Part shown: piece after piece, positions 43,845 to 53,103 of the stretch
How the letters are laid out: each line of letters starts with the position of its first letter
How positions within the stretch are numbered: position 1 is the first letter of the stretch
NCBI GenBank assembly: GCA_029552745.1
Contig: JAKPDK010000182.1
Location: 62,001 to 126,000 of the forward strand
DNA length: 64,000 bases
Direction: 5' to 3'
From: Candidatus Hydrogenedentota bacterium
Lineage (GTDB): Bacteria > Hydrogenedentota > Hydrogenedentia > Hydrogenedentales > SLHB01
Made by a program: the position numbers and the translations under genes
The notes under the pieces: generated by a model
The model's input: only the letters and a program-made list of their open reading frames with translations
What the model was told of the DNA's origin: nothing
Database searches by the model: none

Positions 43845-44636
43845 TTATTCCTGTTCCTGGAGATACTCCTTGATTGCCGCAAGGTTTTCGGGACCCACTT
43901 TTTCAGGCGGTCCACAATGGTTTTCGATAGTGACATGTTCCACAATATCGTCTCGTTTCAGCGCCAACAATTGTCCGCGCCAATCGCAGACGCCTTTTCC
44001 GACGGGGCACCATTGCCAACCACCGTCTGATGTCGGCAAGACATCTTTCACGTGGACATTGAAAATAAATGGTTTTACCAATTCATACCCATGCGGATAG
44101 CCCCTGGAGGCGCCTTCTTTCAGATTCGCAAGGTCCCAGTTGGCGCCGACGTTGGGGCGGGCGATGGCTTCTAATAGTTCTTTGATCCGTTCCGGGGTGT
44201 TAAATTTGCAGTGGGTTTCATTTTCAATCGCGATGGAAACCCTTTTTTCATCGGCACGATCGGCGAGGTCGCGCAAGAGTGCCACCGCCTCGGCGTCTGT
44301 GCCCGGCTGCATTTCAAACCCGAAACAAATCAATAGCGGAACTTCGCAAGCCTCCATGAAATCAAAGGTTAAGTCCAGCCCCTCTCCCAAGGCATACGAG
44401 ATCGCATCTTTGTCGTCGAGACGACACTTGAAGAAACCCGGAGATACGGCCGTGTAAAGGATGGAGTATTCGTCCTTCAGAACGATGAGGTCGTCCAACG
44501 TGTCCGGAGATATCCGCGGGAACCGTGCTCCCGCAACATTGCGTATTTCAAACCGCGTAACACCCCACTCAAGTCCCATTTCAATGGCTTCGCGAGGGTC
44601 TGCGGATAGTTCGTCCGTTACAAATCCAAATTCCAT
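43845..44636 (-). CDS. Sugar phosphate isomerase/epimerase-like TIM barrel (1)
   Basis: 263 residues; ATG at 44636 with AGGAGG six bases ahead (a TTG one codon earlier is not used). Xylose-isomerase-like/AP-endonuclease-2 fold. The metal ligands are visible as IAIENETHCK (Glu), ANWDLANL (Asp), NVHVKDVL (His-x-Lys-Asp) and TIENHCGP (Glu). Isomerises or epimerises a sugar or keto-acid in the cytoplasm; the substrate is unknown. Lies between the VOC-family gene (54 bases upstream) and the oxidoreductase. Confidence 0.88.
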   Translation of the reverse strand: MEFGFVTDELSADPREAIEMGLEWGVTRFEIRNVAGARFPRISPDTLDDLIVLKDEYSILYTAVSPGFFKCRLDDKDAISYALGEGLDLTFDFMEACEVPLLICFGFEMQPGTDAEAVALLRDLADRADEKRVSIAIENETHCKFNTPERIKELLEAIARPNVGANWDLANLKEGASRGYPHGYELVKPFIFNVHVKDVLPTSDGGWQWCPVGKGVCDWRGQLLALKRDDIVEHVTIENHCGPPEKVGPENLAAIKEYLQEQE

Positions 44637-44690
44637 CAATCACCTCCTCTTGCAACGATTACCTCGGCAATTCATTGAAAGAATACGGTC

Positions 44691-45080
44691 TCATGATGAC
44701 CTTATCCACTGTACAAATTCAATAATGTTTTCATCCGGGTCAGCAAAATAGACCCAACGCACCAAGCCGGCAATTTCCAAAGGTCCTTTTACGGGTTTTA
44801 TGCCGTGTTTTGCCAAGCGTGCAATGGGCTCTTCGAGCGAAGAAACCCCGATGGCGAAATGAGGGCTAAAGGTTGGAGACGTAGTCCGGACATGGCCTTT
44901 TTCACTGCCGATATGTCTCAGGAGCTCGATATTGCAACCTTCCAAGCCAACAAAAGCAAACTCCTCGCCATGTTCCTCGTCCACTTGACGAGACAATAGC
45001 GGCAACCCCAACACGTCGCTATAAAACCTAATCGCCTTGTCCATATCTGCAACTTCAAACGCCATGTGATCTGCTTTCAT
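44691..45080 (-). CDS. VOC-family (glyoxalase-like) metalloprotein
   Basis: 129 residues, AAAGGAAG upstream. The four metal ligands of glyoxalase-I-type enzymes are in place: His5, Glu52 (NIELL), His74 (PHFAIGV), Glu121 (IIEFVQW), one pair in each beta-alpha-beta module. VOC enzymes include glyoxalase I, epimerases and dioxygenases. With the sugar isomerase and dehydrogenase downstream, an epimerase or lyase role in sugar breakdown is as likely as methylglyoxal removal. First gene of the leftward cluster. Confidence 0.85.
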   Translation of the reverse strand: MKADHMAFEVADMDKAIRFYSDVLGLPLLSRQVDEEHGEEFAFVGLEGCNIELLRHIGSEKGHVRTTSPTFSPHFAIGVSSLEEPIARLAKHGIKPVKGPLEIAGLVRWVYFADPDENIIEFVQWIRSS

Positions 45081-45222
45081 TTCGGCACTTCCTTTCCCTA
45101 CTCCTTGAGGTACTCACTTTATCATAGGGTACAAGGAGCCACAAATTGCTCCATGAGGAGAAGAAGATGGTTATAAAAGAATCCCTCTTCGAACTTTGAT
45201 CAGGAAAACGATGCTTGACGTT

Positions 45223-46443
45223 TCATAAAAAGTCCAGCGTATCTTTTTCTTGTTCCCGCGGTTTGGACTCTGTTTTTTTATGTGTGTGCGTGGCCTTATG
45301 TGACTGAAAAACCAATAGGTTTTCTTTTGACAGAACGGTAAACGCCTGGAGTAACGGGAAAACGGCATCTTCTGATGTGCTCAAGTAGACCCAACGTGAC
45401 GCTCTCGTGATGGCGACGAAGAGGAGATGCGTAAGCTCTTCCAAGGACTTATTGGGAAAGTATTCCAGCGAGAGGCAAGGGAGCAATACAGAGTCAAACA
45501 TTAACCCTTTTGCGCTGTGGTAGGTCATTAGTTTAGGGCGACTTGACGTAAAATCCAGCGCATTTTGGGGTTCGACATCAATATGAGCTTCTTTCAGTTT
45601 GTTTGTAAAGCTGAATACTAACTTGCGCATAGGCACGAGAATGCCGATGTTTTGGTCGACGAGGAGTCTTTGTTGGAGCACTTCGACGAGACGTTCTATC
45701 TCTTGTTTTGAATTTCCCGCTTGATAAAGCAAAGGGGTCTCGCCTTCTGTCGGTGCCACACGTACTTGTGAAAGATAGTCGTTTCGTGTCCGATGGTCCG
45801 GCAAGAGCTGCGCGGCGAGTCGTACAATGCCGGGGGTACAACGGTACGCGTCGGTTAAGGAAAGGCTTCGTCCCTGAAGTCCCAACGCAGCCAAACAAGT
45901 CGCTTCGGTTGAACCCTGTGGGTAAATCTGTTGTTTATTGTCAAAGCAAACCGTAACATGCCGTGCGACACGTCGCAAGGTTTGAAAGGCCATGGCATCG
46001 AGATCTTGACCTTCGTCGACCAGCACAAAATTATAAAGCGGTAGGCGGACTTTGTTGAGGGCGACGCAATGCGCTACGGCTGCTCGAATGGCGGAGAAGT
46101 CGGGATGATTCCGTTTTTCATTCCACGGTATCACCGGGCTTATATGTTGAATATGAAAATGATGACACCAGTCATCATAGGTCGTGACAGCTTTTGTAGG
46201 AATGTCCAACAGTTCTAGCGCGGAGCGAATATATTTTTTCAATACGTTTGTATAGACAAGGATGCGGAATTCTGCATCGTTTCCGCCAAATTTACGCCGT
46301 AGTAAGGCGGCACGATGTACCAACACTTGTGTCTTCCCCGACCCGGGCGGGCCGAAGATAAAGTGGTTTTGATGAGTGGGCAGGGAAATGGCCTGACGTT
46401 GGGCCGCCGTCATTTTTTCAATGGGTAACAACCAAGTCGTCAT
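45223..46443 (-). CDS. Compact UvrD/Rep-like superfamily 1 helicase or NTPase
   Basis: 406 residues, roughly half the size of UvrD. Motif I is GPPGSGKT (31-38), motif II VDEGQD (142-147), then FDNKQQIYP, a late YHSAKGLMFDSVLLP (motif V) and LFVAITRAS (motif VI, with the arginine finger). The 1B and 2B insertions that give UvrD its bulk seem to be missing, so it may be a translocase or signalling NTPase, not a strong unwinding enzyme. The C-terminal 35 residues are charged and low-complexity. The ATG overlaps the stop of the Hsp70-like gene as ATGA (46440-46443), implying coupled translation and a shared job. Confidence 0.85.
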   Translation of the reverse strand: MTTWLLPIEKMTAAQRQAISLPTHQNHFIFGPPGSGKTQVLVHRAALLRRKFGGNDAEFRILVYTNVLKKYIRSALELLDIPTKAVTTYDDWCHHFHIQHISPVIPWNEKRNHPDFSAIRAAVAHCVALNKVRLPLYNFVLVDEGQDLDAMAFQTLRRVARHVTVCFDNKQQIYPQGSTEATCLAALGLQGRSLSLTDAYRCTPGIVRLAAQLLPDHRTRNDYLSQVRVAPTEGETPLLYQAGNSKQEIERLVEVLQQRLLVDQNIGILVPMRKLVFSFTNKLKEAHIDVEPQNALDFTSSRPKLMTYHSAKGLMFDSVLLPCLSLEYFPNKSLEELTHLLFVAITRASRWVYLSTSEDAVFPLLQAFTVLSKENLLVFQSHKATHTHKKTESKPREQEKDTLDFL

Positions 46444-48857
46444 ATTTTCCGCAACGCTGTCTTTATTTGGGGTAGATATCCAGCTGAGATATCATCCGTG
46501 GAATGTCTACTTGAACGTCTTTTTAACTCGTCGGCGGCATTTTGGACGCCGGTGCTGTCCCCCAGAAGCTCAGCAGTTGTTCGATACCAACCCAGTTCCC
46601 AATCGCTTAAGGTGGGCAAAGGCCCGAATTTTTTAAAAGCTTCTTTTAGTTCGGCTTGTGCCTGCTGAGTATGACCCAGGGCTTTTAAGATCATGGCGTG
46701 AAGCGTTCTATATGGCGGTTCGTCAGTTATGGAAAGTGCTTTTTCAATGGTTGCTCGGGCTTCTTTGTACCGTTTTCGTTTTTCTTGGGCTAACGCCAGA
46801 TTAAAAAGAGGTGTTGTTTCTTTTGGGTTAGCTTGAAAGGCTTCCAGGTAGGCCTTTTCCTCGTTTTCCCAATCCCCTTTTTCGCCGTAATAGATACCCA
46901 GTAAATTCAGCAGATACGCATCGGGTTTGTTTTTACGTCTCAATGCCTGTTTGAGGTAGAAAATCGCCTTGTCGGTTTGTCCCAATTCTTGGTAATCACG
47001 AGCCAGTTCGCCTAGCGTGTCGGCGACTTGCGATCCGCGGATGTAGCCCGTTCTCAATAGTTCTTCCTTTTCTTCGATTTTCTGGCGCAACGCATCGGGA
47101 TTGACAACCACCGCAAGTGGGTTTTCGATGATGCATTCAAAGGGAGGATCTTTATGCCGTTTGGGTAGGGTGAGCTTGAGGTTGAGGCACTGGTTGCTGT
47201 CCATCGACACGCTTAAGCAGAGTTGATCGCCTTGGTTCACAGGGGGCGAAATATCCCAGACAGCTGTAAACACGGTTTGGTTTTCGTCGGCGCTTACGAG
47301 TTCCACCCGCAACGGAATAGGTTCTCTCAGCGAAGTTTTCGGAACTACCAATTCATGAAAATCTATGAATTGATCTTCTCCCGGGAAAGGTAATACGGCG
47401 CCTTTTGGGATCAATTCCAATAACCCGGATTCTGTACGAATCGCAATGCTATCGTTTGAGATGGGCTGAATGAGGGGTTTTTGGAATAGGGCTAACGATA
47501 AAGCGTGGTAAGCAGCACCGCGCGCCACACTAAGTTGGACGGATTCCTCGTTTTCGTAAACCAGTAGTCGGGCTTTCTTGAAGAATTGATTTACGGCTCT
47601 TTGTACTTGAGGAATTAAACTGCTTCCACCCACGAGCAGACAGAGGTCAATTTCACGGGGTTCTAGCCTACTTCGGTCAAGAACATCCAAGATGGGTGCA
47701 AAAATGGAACAAGTTAGGTGGTATTCCGTTTCCCGTGCGTATACGAATTCCGTATCGAGGAAAGGTTTCAATACCTCCTCAAATTCTTCTGCAGTAAGAC
47801 GGGGAGAGGTCAATGTTAATGAAGGATGCGCTGGACAGGGGCAAGGCCAAGAGCCGGGTTGGGATTTTTCAACGCGCGATTTGGTACCATCTTCATATTT
47901 CCCAAATGCTTGAAGACGAGCTATTTCGAGGCAAAGTCCAACTTTCAAAGCTTCTGCAACCCCCAAAAGGGCTGGTTCGATGTAGTACTTTCTCGCTTCG
48001 AAGTCCAGCATATGCATGTCGATGTGATTTTGTTGAATTACTTGGGGTATCAGCACTTCATGGACGATAGCGGCATCAATATCTCCACCACCGAGTCGGT
48101 GATAGCGAGAAACACCGATGGGAGATATATTCAGGCGGTTGCTGTGTTTGTCCTGAATTATATGGAACACAGCGACATCGCACGTGCCTCCGCCAAAATC
48201 AAAAACGAGCAGATTCTGCTCGCGAGTAAACTCACCGCTCGTAATAAGCTGGTGCCTTGCAGAGTAATCGAGAAAAGCGGCTACGGGTTCATCAAGCAAA
48301 TCGCCGGGTTTTATAGATAACCCGGCAAGTTCTGCGGCACGCAAGGTATCCCTACGCTGCGAGATTTGAAACGATGCCGGCACAGTGACGACGACCCGAT
48401 CGATGTCTTTTTTGTCCGCCTTGAGGGCGGCTTCTTTTAGAAACGCTAAGACTTTTCCTCCGATTTCAGGGGGCGATCTAAAACCTTCGGGTGCCAGGTG
48501 ATAGGTACGTCTTGTGCCCATTTCATTTTTGCATTCGTAGAAAATATCTTTATTCCGTCTTAATTGGGCGTTGGCACGCAGACGTTTTGCCCCTTCACCG
48601 ATCCAGACTTGGTCGTCGTATAAGGCAACTACGGAAGGTACTAGCGCGCTCGAATACGCACCCGTGGGGGTGGGTTGTTTGACATCAAGACACTCGACAG
48701 TCGGCGGGGTGGTGTAGGAAGGAGACCAAATAATCTGCGCAACAGTAGAGTTGGTTGTGCCTAGGTCGATGCCAAGCACACGGACGGAGCTGGTCGAACC
48801 CCTTTTCAAAAGATCGTTTGATTCGGGAAAAATCGCAAGAACCTGGTTTTGGTCCAT
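46440..48857 (-). CDS. Hsp70/DnaK-like ATPase fused to a TPR domain
   Basis: 805 residues from the ATG at 48857 with GGGAGAG five bases ahead. The actin-like ATPase domain is complete: GIDLGTTNSTVAQ (phosphate 1), FDFGGGTCDVAVF (phosphate 2), LLVGGSSLIPQVQ (adenosine), plus VTVPASFQISQRRDTLRAAELAGL. It contains an insert with a Cys-Pro-rich stretch (WPCPCPAHP). The normal substrate-binding lid is replaced by a shorter beta domain and, at about 605-740, several TPR units (KAIFYLKQALRRKNKPDAYL). No DnaJ or GrpE gene is near. It is not the housekeeping DnaK. Upstream partner of the helicase gene, with which it overlaps by four bases. Confidence 0.88.
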   Translation of the reverse strand: MDQNQVLAIFPESNDLLKRGSTSSVRVLGIDLGTTNSTVAQIIWSPSYTTPPTVECLDVKQPTPTGAYSSALVPSVVALYDDQVWIGEGAKRLRANAQLRRNKDIFYECKNEMGTRRTYHLAPEGFRSPPEIGGKVLAFLKEAALKADKKDIDRVVVTVPASFQISQRRDTLRAAELAGLSIKPGDLLDEPVAAFLDYSARHQLITSGEFTREQNLLVFDFGGGTCDVAVFHIIQDKHSNRLNISPIGVSRYHRLGGGDIDAAIVHEVLIPQVIQQNHIDMHMLDFEARKYYIEPALLGVAEALKVGLCLEIARLQAFGKYEDGTKSRVEKSQPGSWPCPCPAHPSLTLTSPRLTAEEFEEVLKPFLDTEFVYARETEYHLTCSIFAPILDVLDRSRLEPREIDLCLLVGGSSLIPQVQRAVNQFFKKARLLVYENEESVQLSVARGAAYHALSLALFQKPLIQPISNDSIAIRTESGLLELIPKGAVLPFPGEDQFIDFHELVVPKTSLREPIPLRVELVSADENQTVFTAVWDISPPVNQGDQLCLSVSMDSNQCLNLKLTLPKRHKDPPFECIIENPLAVVVNPDALRQKIEEKEELLRTGYIRGSQVADTLGELARDYQELGQTDKAIFYLKQALRRKNKPDAYLLNLLGIYYGEKGDWENEEKAYLEAFQANPKETTPLFNLALAQEKRKRYKEARATIEKALSITDEPPYRTLHAMILKALGHTQQAQAELKEAFKKFGPLPTLSDWELGWYRTTAELLGDSTGVQNAADELKRRSSRHSTDDISAGYLPQIKTALRKI

Positions 48858-49098
48858 TTTAACTCTCCCATGCGATTCGGAATTGATTCTCGAAATAGGG
48901 TTGGAAATCTTCTCCTGTCTTCCATTGCGATATGTTTTATGAAGCAAGATCTATTGCGGTCTCGCCTTATTTGAGTCTTATATATACTATTTCTCGCACG
49001 CCATTCTCCAAGTCGATCGCGCTTGTGAAGAGATTCTCCTGCAAAGCCCGCTCAAATTTCTTAATTCGGCGTGTGATGGGATAGCTAGTATTGTACGG

Positions 49099-51639
49099 TC
49101 AAGACGAGAAGCGGGTGTTGCGTTTGACGATACGAACGGAGGCGGGGTCGATTTCCAGGAGTACGCACAGGTCTCGGATTCGAAGACTGCGCTGATCAAT
49201 GATTCGGGTCTCTAGGTGGATGCAAACCGTTTTATTGTCTTCTCTCTGTACGTGCAGGTGGGTAATCATCGGTTTGACGTTGATAAAGGAGCTTTTCCCT
49301 CCTTCTTTGGATTTACGTTCGATTTGGATTTCTTCCTGTTTCATCAGACTTTCTATGCGTTCCTTTAATAGTCGTTCGTCGATATCGACGAAAATGTCGT
49401 AGACAAAGCCTGCCACCTGGCTGTTTAGACTTGGAGCGTTGAGCGGCACTTCACATACATCAAGAATGAAGAGGCCCTCCGGCAGTACGGAAGTCAGCCG
49501 CCTGCGCAATTTTTCGGGCGAAATATGCGCGGTAAGTATGACATCCATGTAATCCCCCTCGGACTCCTCTCCTACCGGCGGGGCACTGGCAAAACTCACT
49601 TTAGGGTGAGCATGAAATCCCTGGGAATATGCCAACGGAGCGTCTGCACGACGGAGTGAACGTATCCATGCCGATGTCAGCTCAAGGTGCGAAAGGAAAC
49701 GCGCCAAGCCTTTTCTACCCACCCGAAATCGCAAGCGTTGTATGGGCGGGGGTGCATTTTCCGTCGTCGGGCAGGCACTTGTTTGTGGTGTGATTTCTGC
49801 GGCGCCTTCCATAGCGCGTTTGAGGATTTCATTACACAGGGGACGGTCGGGGGCGGACACGCCACACGAATGACAACCGACACGTCGGCAGTCGGGGCGG
49901 TGTTCTTCTTCCTGGGCGCGACACCATTCGGCTTTAAGCCATGCTTTGGAGATTAGGGGGTCAATAAAATCCCACGGCAGGGTCTCATCGAGTTGTCGTT
50001 GTCGATAGGCGTAGTCCACCGAGAAGCCCGTGGTTGCTATGGCATCCTGCCATGCTTGGAAATTCAGGTATTCGTCCCACGAGTCGAGGCGGGCGCCGCG
50101 TTTCCACGCCTCCTCCAATACGCTAGCGACGCTCCGATCACTGCGGGATATAAGACCTTCGATGAAGGTAGATTGTGGTGCGTGGTATCCGAATTTGATG
50201 GCGCGGTATTTTAGAAGGCGTTTTCGCAAGATATCTTGACGTCGCCTCGTTTCTTCTAAAGAAATCTGTTCTGCCCATTGGAACGGGGTGAACGGTTTAG
50301 GGACAAACGTTGAAACGCCGATGTGAATACGTGCCTGAGGGTTGGCTTTTCGTCCCGTTTCTAGGGCACGAACGCACAGGTCGACGATCGCTTCTATGTC
50401 TTCATCGCGTTCACCGGGCAAACCGATCATGAAATACGCCTTGATGTGGGTCCACCCTCGACGAAACGCTTCTGCGCACATTTCGAGCAAATCTTCGTCG
50501 GGTAGCCATTTGTTAATGACGGCACGCAAGCGAGGGGTCGCCGCTTCGGGTGCGACTGTCAGTCCCGTGCGACGTACATCAGCGGTCAATTCCGCCAACT
50601 CGATGGAAAACGTATCTAACCGGAGAGAAGGCAGGGAGACACTGGTTCTTCGGGCTTTGGCTTGTTGCGCTGATTGAAAAACGAGCGCCCGTGCCCGTGA
50701 ATAGTCGCAGGTAGACAGAGATACCAGGGACACCTCTTCGTACCCCGTTTGGCTGACCAATTTTTCAAAAAGGGATTCGATTTTTTCGAGTTCCCGTTCT
50801 CTTACGGGACGCGAAATCATGCCGGCTTGACAAAAGCGGCACCCGTGCGTACATCCACGCATGATTTCCATTCCCGCTCGATCGTGGATCTGTTGGGTGA
50901 AGGGTACCACGAGGCGGGTGGGAAAATAGGCTTCGTTCAAGTTCCTGACGAGACGTTTGCGAACCTTGGGCGCAGCGGGATCGGGTACGGTTCGCCCATC
51001 TGGGAGGGTCACCACGGGATACAATGCTGGGACATAGACGCCTTCGATTTTTGCGAGCTGCTCGAGACGAACCCCCCGAGGCGCGTTCTTTGTTGCTCGG
51101 AGACATTCGGCGATCTCCAATATGACGTCTTCGCCGTCGCCGATGACGAAAAAATCGATAAAAGGCGCCAAAGGTTCCGGGTTGAATGCCCCTGGACCGC
51201 CTGCAGCGATCAGCGGGTCGTCATCGCGTCGCGCAGAGGAACGAAGAGGCAATCCAGCGAGGTCAATACAGTTCAAGACAGTAGTGTACGTCAGTTCTGA
51301 CTGAAGCGTAAAGCCGATCAGATCTAGGCTACCAAGGGGATCTTTCGATTCATGGGCAAATAGGGGCAGTCGACGTTCGCGCAGCAGCCGTTCCATGTCT
51401 GGAGCCGGCGCGTAGGCGCGCTCACACCAACACCAAGACAGCCGATTGAGAATGGCATAAAGGACTAACAATCCCAGATTACCAAGTCCCATATCGTACA
51501 GGTCTGGAAATACAAGGGCGACGCGTAAATCCACCGAACGGGGATCCTTATGGATGGCGTTGTACTCGGTGCCGAGATAACGTGACGCCTTTTCTACACG
51601 GGGGAATACTTCCCTTTCCAATATCTCCAAAAGGCTCAT
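49099..51639 (-). CDS. TIGR03960-type B12-binding radical SAM protein fused to a TIGR03936 (DUF2344) domain
   Basis: 846 residues. N-terminal cobalamin-type Rossmann region (VALVFPDLYDMGLGNLGL), then the radical SAM motif Cys263, Cys267, Cys270 (RGCTHGCRFC) and TVAPEAATPRLRAVINKW. The last 230 residues form the DUF2344 domain (RLRFRVGRKGLARFLSHLELTSAW, YSQGFHAHPKVSFA). In many bacteria the two parts are separate or fused and lie beside ribonuclease G and the ribosomal protein L21 gene; here the context is different. Probably a housekeeping RNA or protein modification enzyme. The ATG directly follows the stop of the amidohydrolase gene (TGA then ATG), so both belong to one transcript. Confidence 0.92.
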   Translation of the reverse strand: MSLLEILEREVFPRVEKASRYLGTEYNAIHKDPRSVDLRVALVFPDLYDMGLGNLGLLVLYAILNRLSWCWCERAYAPAPDMERLLRERRLPLFAHESKDPLGSLDLIGFTLQSELTYTTVLNCIDLAGLPLRSSARRDDDPLIAAGGPGAFNPEPLAPFIDFFVIGDGEDVILEIAECLRATKNAPRGVRLEQLAKIEGVYVPALYPVVTLPDGRTVPDPAAPKVRKRLVRNLNEAYFPTRLVVPFTQQIHDRAGMEIMRGCTHGCRFCQAGMISRPVRERELEKIESLFEKLVSQTGYEEVSLVSLSTCDYSRARALVFQSAQQAKARRTSVSLPSLRLDTFSIELAELTADVRRTGLTVAPEAATPRLRAVINKWLPDEDLLEMCAEAFRRGWTHIKAYFMIGLPGERDEDIEAIVDLCVRALETGRKANPQARIHIGVSTFVPKPFTPFQWAEQISLEETRRRQDILRKRLLKYRAIKFGYHAPQSTFIEGLISRSDRSVASVLEEAWKRGARLDSWDEYLNFQAWQDAIATTGFSVDYAYRQRQLDETLPWDFIDPLISKAWLKAEWCRAQEEEHRPDCRRVGCHSCGVSAPDRPLCNEILKRAMEGAAEITPQTSACPTTENAPPPIQRLRFRVGRKGLARFLSHLELTSAWIRSLRRADAPLAYSQGFHAHPKVSFASAPPVGEESEGDYMDVILTAHISPEKLRRRLTSVLPEGLFILDVCEVPLNAPSLNSQVAGFVYDIFVDIDERLLKERIESLMKQEEIQIERKSKEGGKSSFINVKPMITHLHVQREDNKTVCIHLETRIIDQRSLRIRDLCVLLEIDPASVRIVKRNTRFSS

Positions 51640-53007
51640 TCAGGCTTCACCGGTAGACTTGTTTTGCAGGCAAGAAGGAACGCACTGGTTTCGCAGGGTG
51701 CGTTCTCGGTCGAAGACTTCAGCGGCGTTGTCGTGCATGATGCGTTGAGCGATGAAAGGTACATCGCTTTCGCGTAACCAACCCTCCTCGACCAATTCGG
51801 CCAAGGCTTGTGCGAGACCGTGCCGTGCAATACTCGCGTGTCCCGGCAGCAGCTCGATCATGCGATAGTCTCCGCCGAACGTGAATAGTTTGTTTACGGG
51901 GGCAGCGGTTAGAAACTCCTTGACAAACCGCACGCTGGCTCGTGGATTGACAATCCAAGCCCAACACATATCCACGTAGGCGTTCGGGTAGTGTTTCGCA
52001 AGGGCGATCGCTTCGTCTTGATAGGGATAGTTGATATGAAAGATGTCAAATCGCGCGTTGGGATAAAGTCTCAGCAAGCGACACAGGTCGGCGGCGTTTT
52101 GTCGAACGTGTTCCAGTGGCATCGATCCTGTACCTGCAAAATATCCACAGTGGAGTTTGATGGTGAGATCGAATTCGATTGCTTTGCGCACGCAGTAGTG
52201 AAACAAGTGATCTTGCAGCGCTTTGTGTTCGGCGGCGGTTAGCGCTGACGGGTCTTGGCGAAAGCGGGCAAACAAAGGCGCGGCGTCTTCGTCGGACACG
52301 TACTCAAAATCGAGTCGCCGTTGATAGGCACATTGGTTTTTTGTGGCGATGGCACGTGGGGCATAGGTCTCAAACGCGTGATCAATAGCGGCATGCCACT
52401 CTTTCAAATTTTGGATGGTCTTACCATACCACCGTTCCACGCGTTCTACATGGATGCCTGTGCTTAAGAGTACGGTGCTCAGATCTTGTCCCAATAATTC
52501 TGGCTGTTCCGTTTCGCGAAAAATCGGCAGCCAGCCGTCTGGATCTACGGCGTTGACGTGGGCGTACGCCACTCGTGCCGTTTCCATGATCTGATGATAA
52601 AAACCGGGGTGGACGCCGTTGTGGATTTTCTCCGAAACGATTTCGCAAGTGTTCTCGTTGAGGTCATCTACGTCGAAGAGGATTTGGAGACTCCGTCGAA
52701 TGGCTTGCCCATAGCCTGTCTGTCGGATATGGCTATAATGGGGCGCTATCAATTTCCATTTCGCCGAGACGTCCAGTTCTTTCCCCCAAAGTTGTTCGAC
52801 TTTGATGCGGGACATACCCGACGAAATCAAGTCTGCATTGGCATAATTAAAAAATAGTAAGCTGAAGTCATTTGGAGGCAGGGGATATTCGTCTGGATTG
52901 CTGCGGCGTGAGACACGGAACGACTCCTCGAAGAGATGCTCGTGGGTGTCTATCAATGGGATCTGATCGAGTAATTCGGCAATGTCCTGACGGATGCCTG
53001 TTGTCAT
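51640..53007 (-). CDS. Amidohydrolase-family protein (uronate-isomerase-like)
   Basis: 455 residues, GAAAGG upstream. Metal-site marks are IDTHEHLFEE (HxH), LHCGYFAGTG (His), FDIFHINYPY (His) and TFGGDYRMIELL (Asp). The overall length and layout resemble uronate isomerase relatives and bacterial amidohydrolase-2 proteins of about 450 residues; the substrate could be a uronic acid or a lactone. Co-directional with the radical SAM gene downstream, with zero spacing, and separated from the reductase gene upstream by a terminator. Confidence 0.8.
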   Translation of the reverse strand: MTTGIRQDIAELLDQIPLIDTHEHLFEESFRVSRRSNPDEYPLPPNDFSLLFFNYANADLISSGMSRIKVEQLWGKELDVSAKWKLIAPHYSHIRQTGYGQAIRRSLQILFDVDDLNENTCEIVSEKIHNGVHPGFYHQIMETARVAYAHVNAVDPDGWLPIFRETEQPELLGQDLSTVLLSTGIHVERVERWYGKTIQNLKEWHAAIDHAFETYAPRAIATKNQCAYQRRLDFEYVSDEDAAPLFARFRQDPSALTAAEHKALQDHLFHYCVRKAIEFDLTIKLHCGYFAGTGSMPLEHVRQNAADLCRLLRLYPNARFDIFHINYPYQDEAIALAKHYPNAYVDMCWAWIVNPRASVRFVKEFLTAAPVNKLFTFGGDYRMIELLPGHASIARHGLAQALAELVEEGWLRESDVPFIAQRIMHDNAAEVFDRERTLRNQCVPSCLQNKSTGEA

Positions 53008-53046
53008 GGATGCGCCTTTCAGGGTTCCTGCTTTCGAGTATAAAAA

Positions 53047-53076
53047 CGCACGCCGGTCGGACCATTACCGACCGGC
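53047..53076 (-). terminator. Intrinsic terminator after the ferredoxin-NADP reductase gene
   Basis: A nine-base perfect stem GCCGGTCGG/CCGACCGGC with a seven-base loop; on the - strand five T follow after five bases. It separates the reductase gene from the amidohydrolase operon. Confidence 0.8.
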
Positions 53077-53103
53077 GGCGAGTTTCTCAACACATTGTTA
53101 GGA

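Noticed and set aside
46440-48857. Housekeeping dnaK
   Set aside because: Substrate-binding lid replaced by TPR repeats, no dnaJ or grpE next to it, and a helicase gene overlaps its end.
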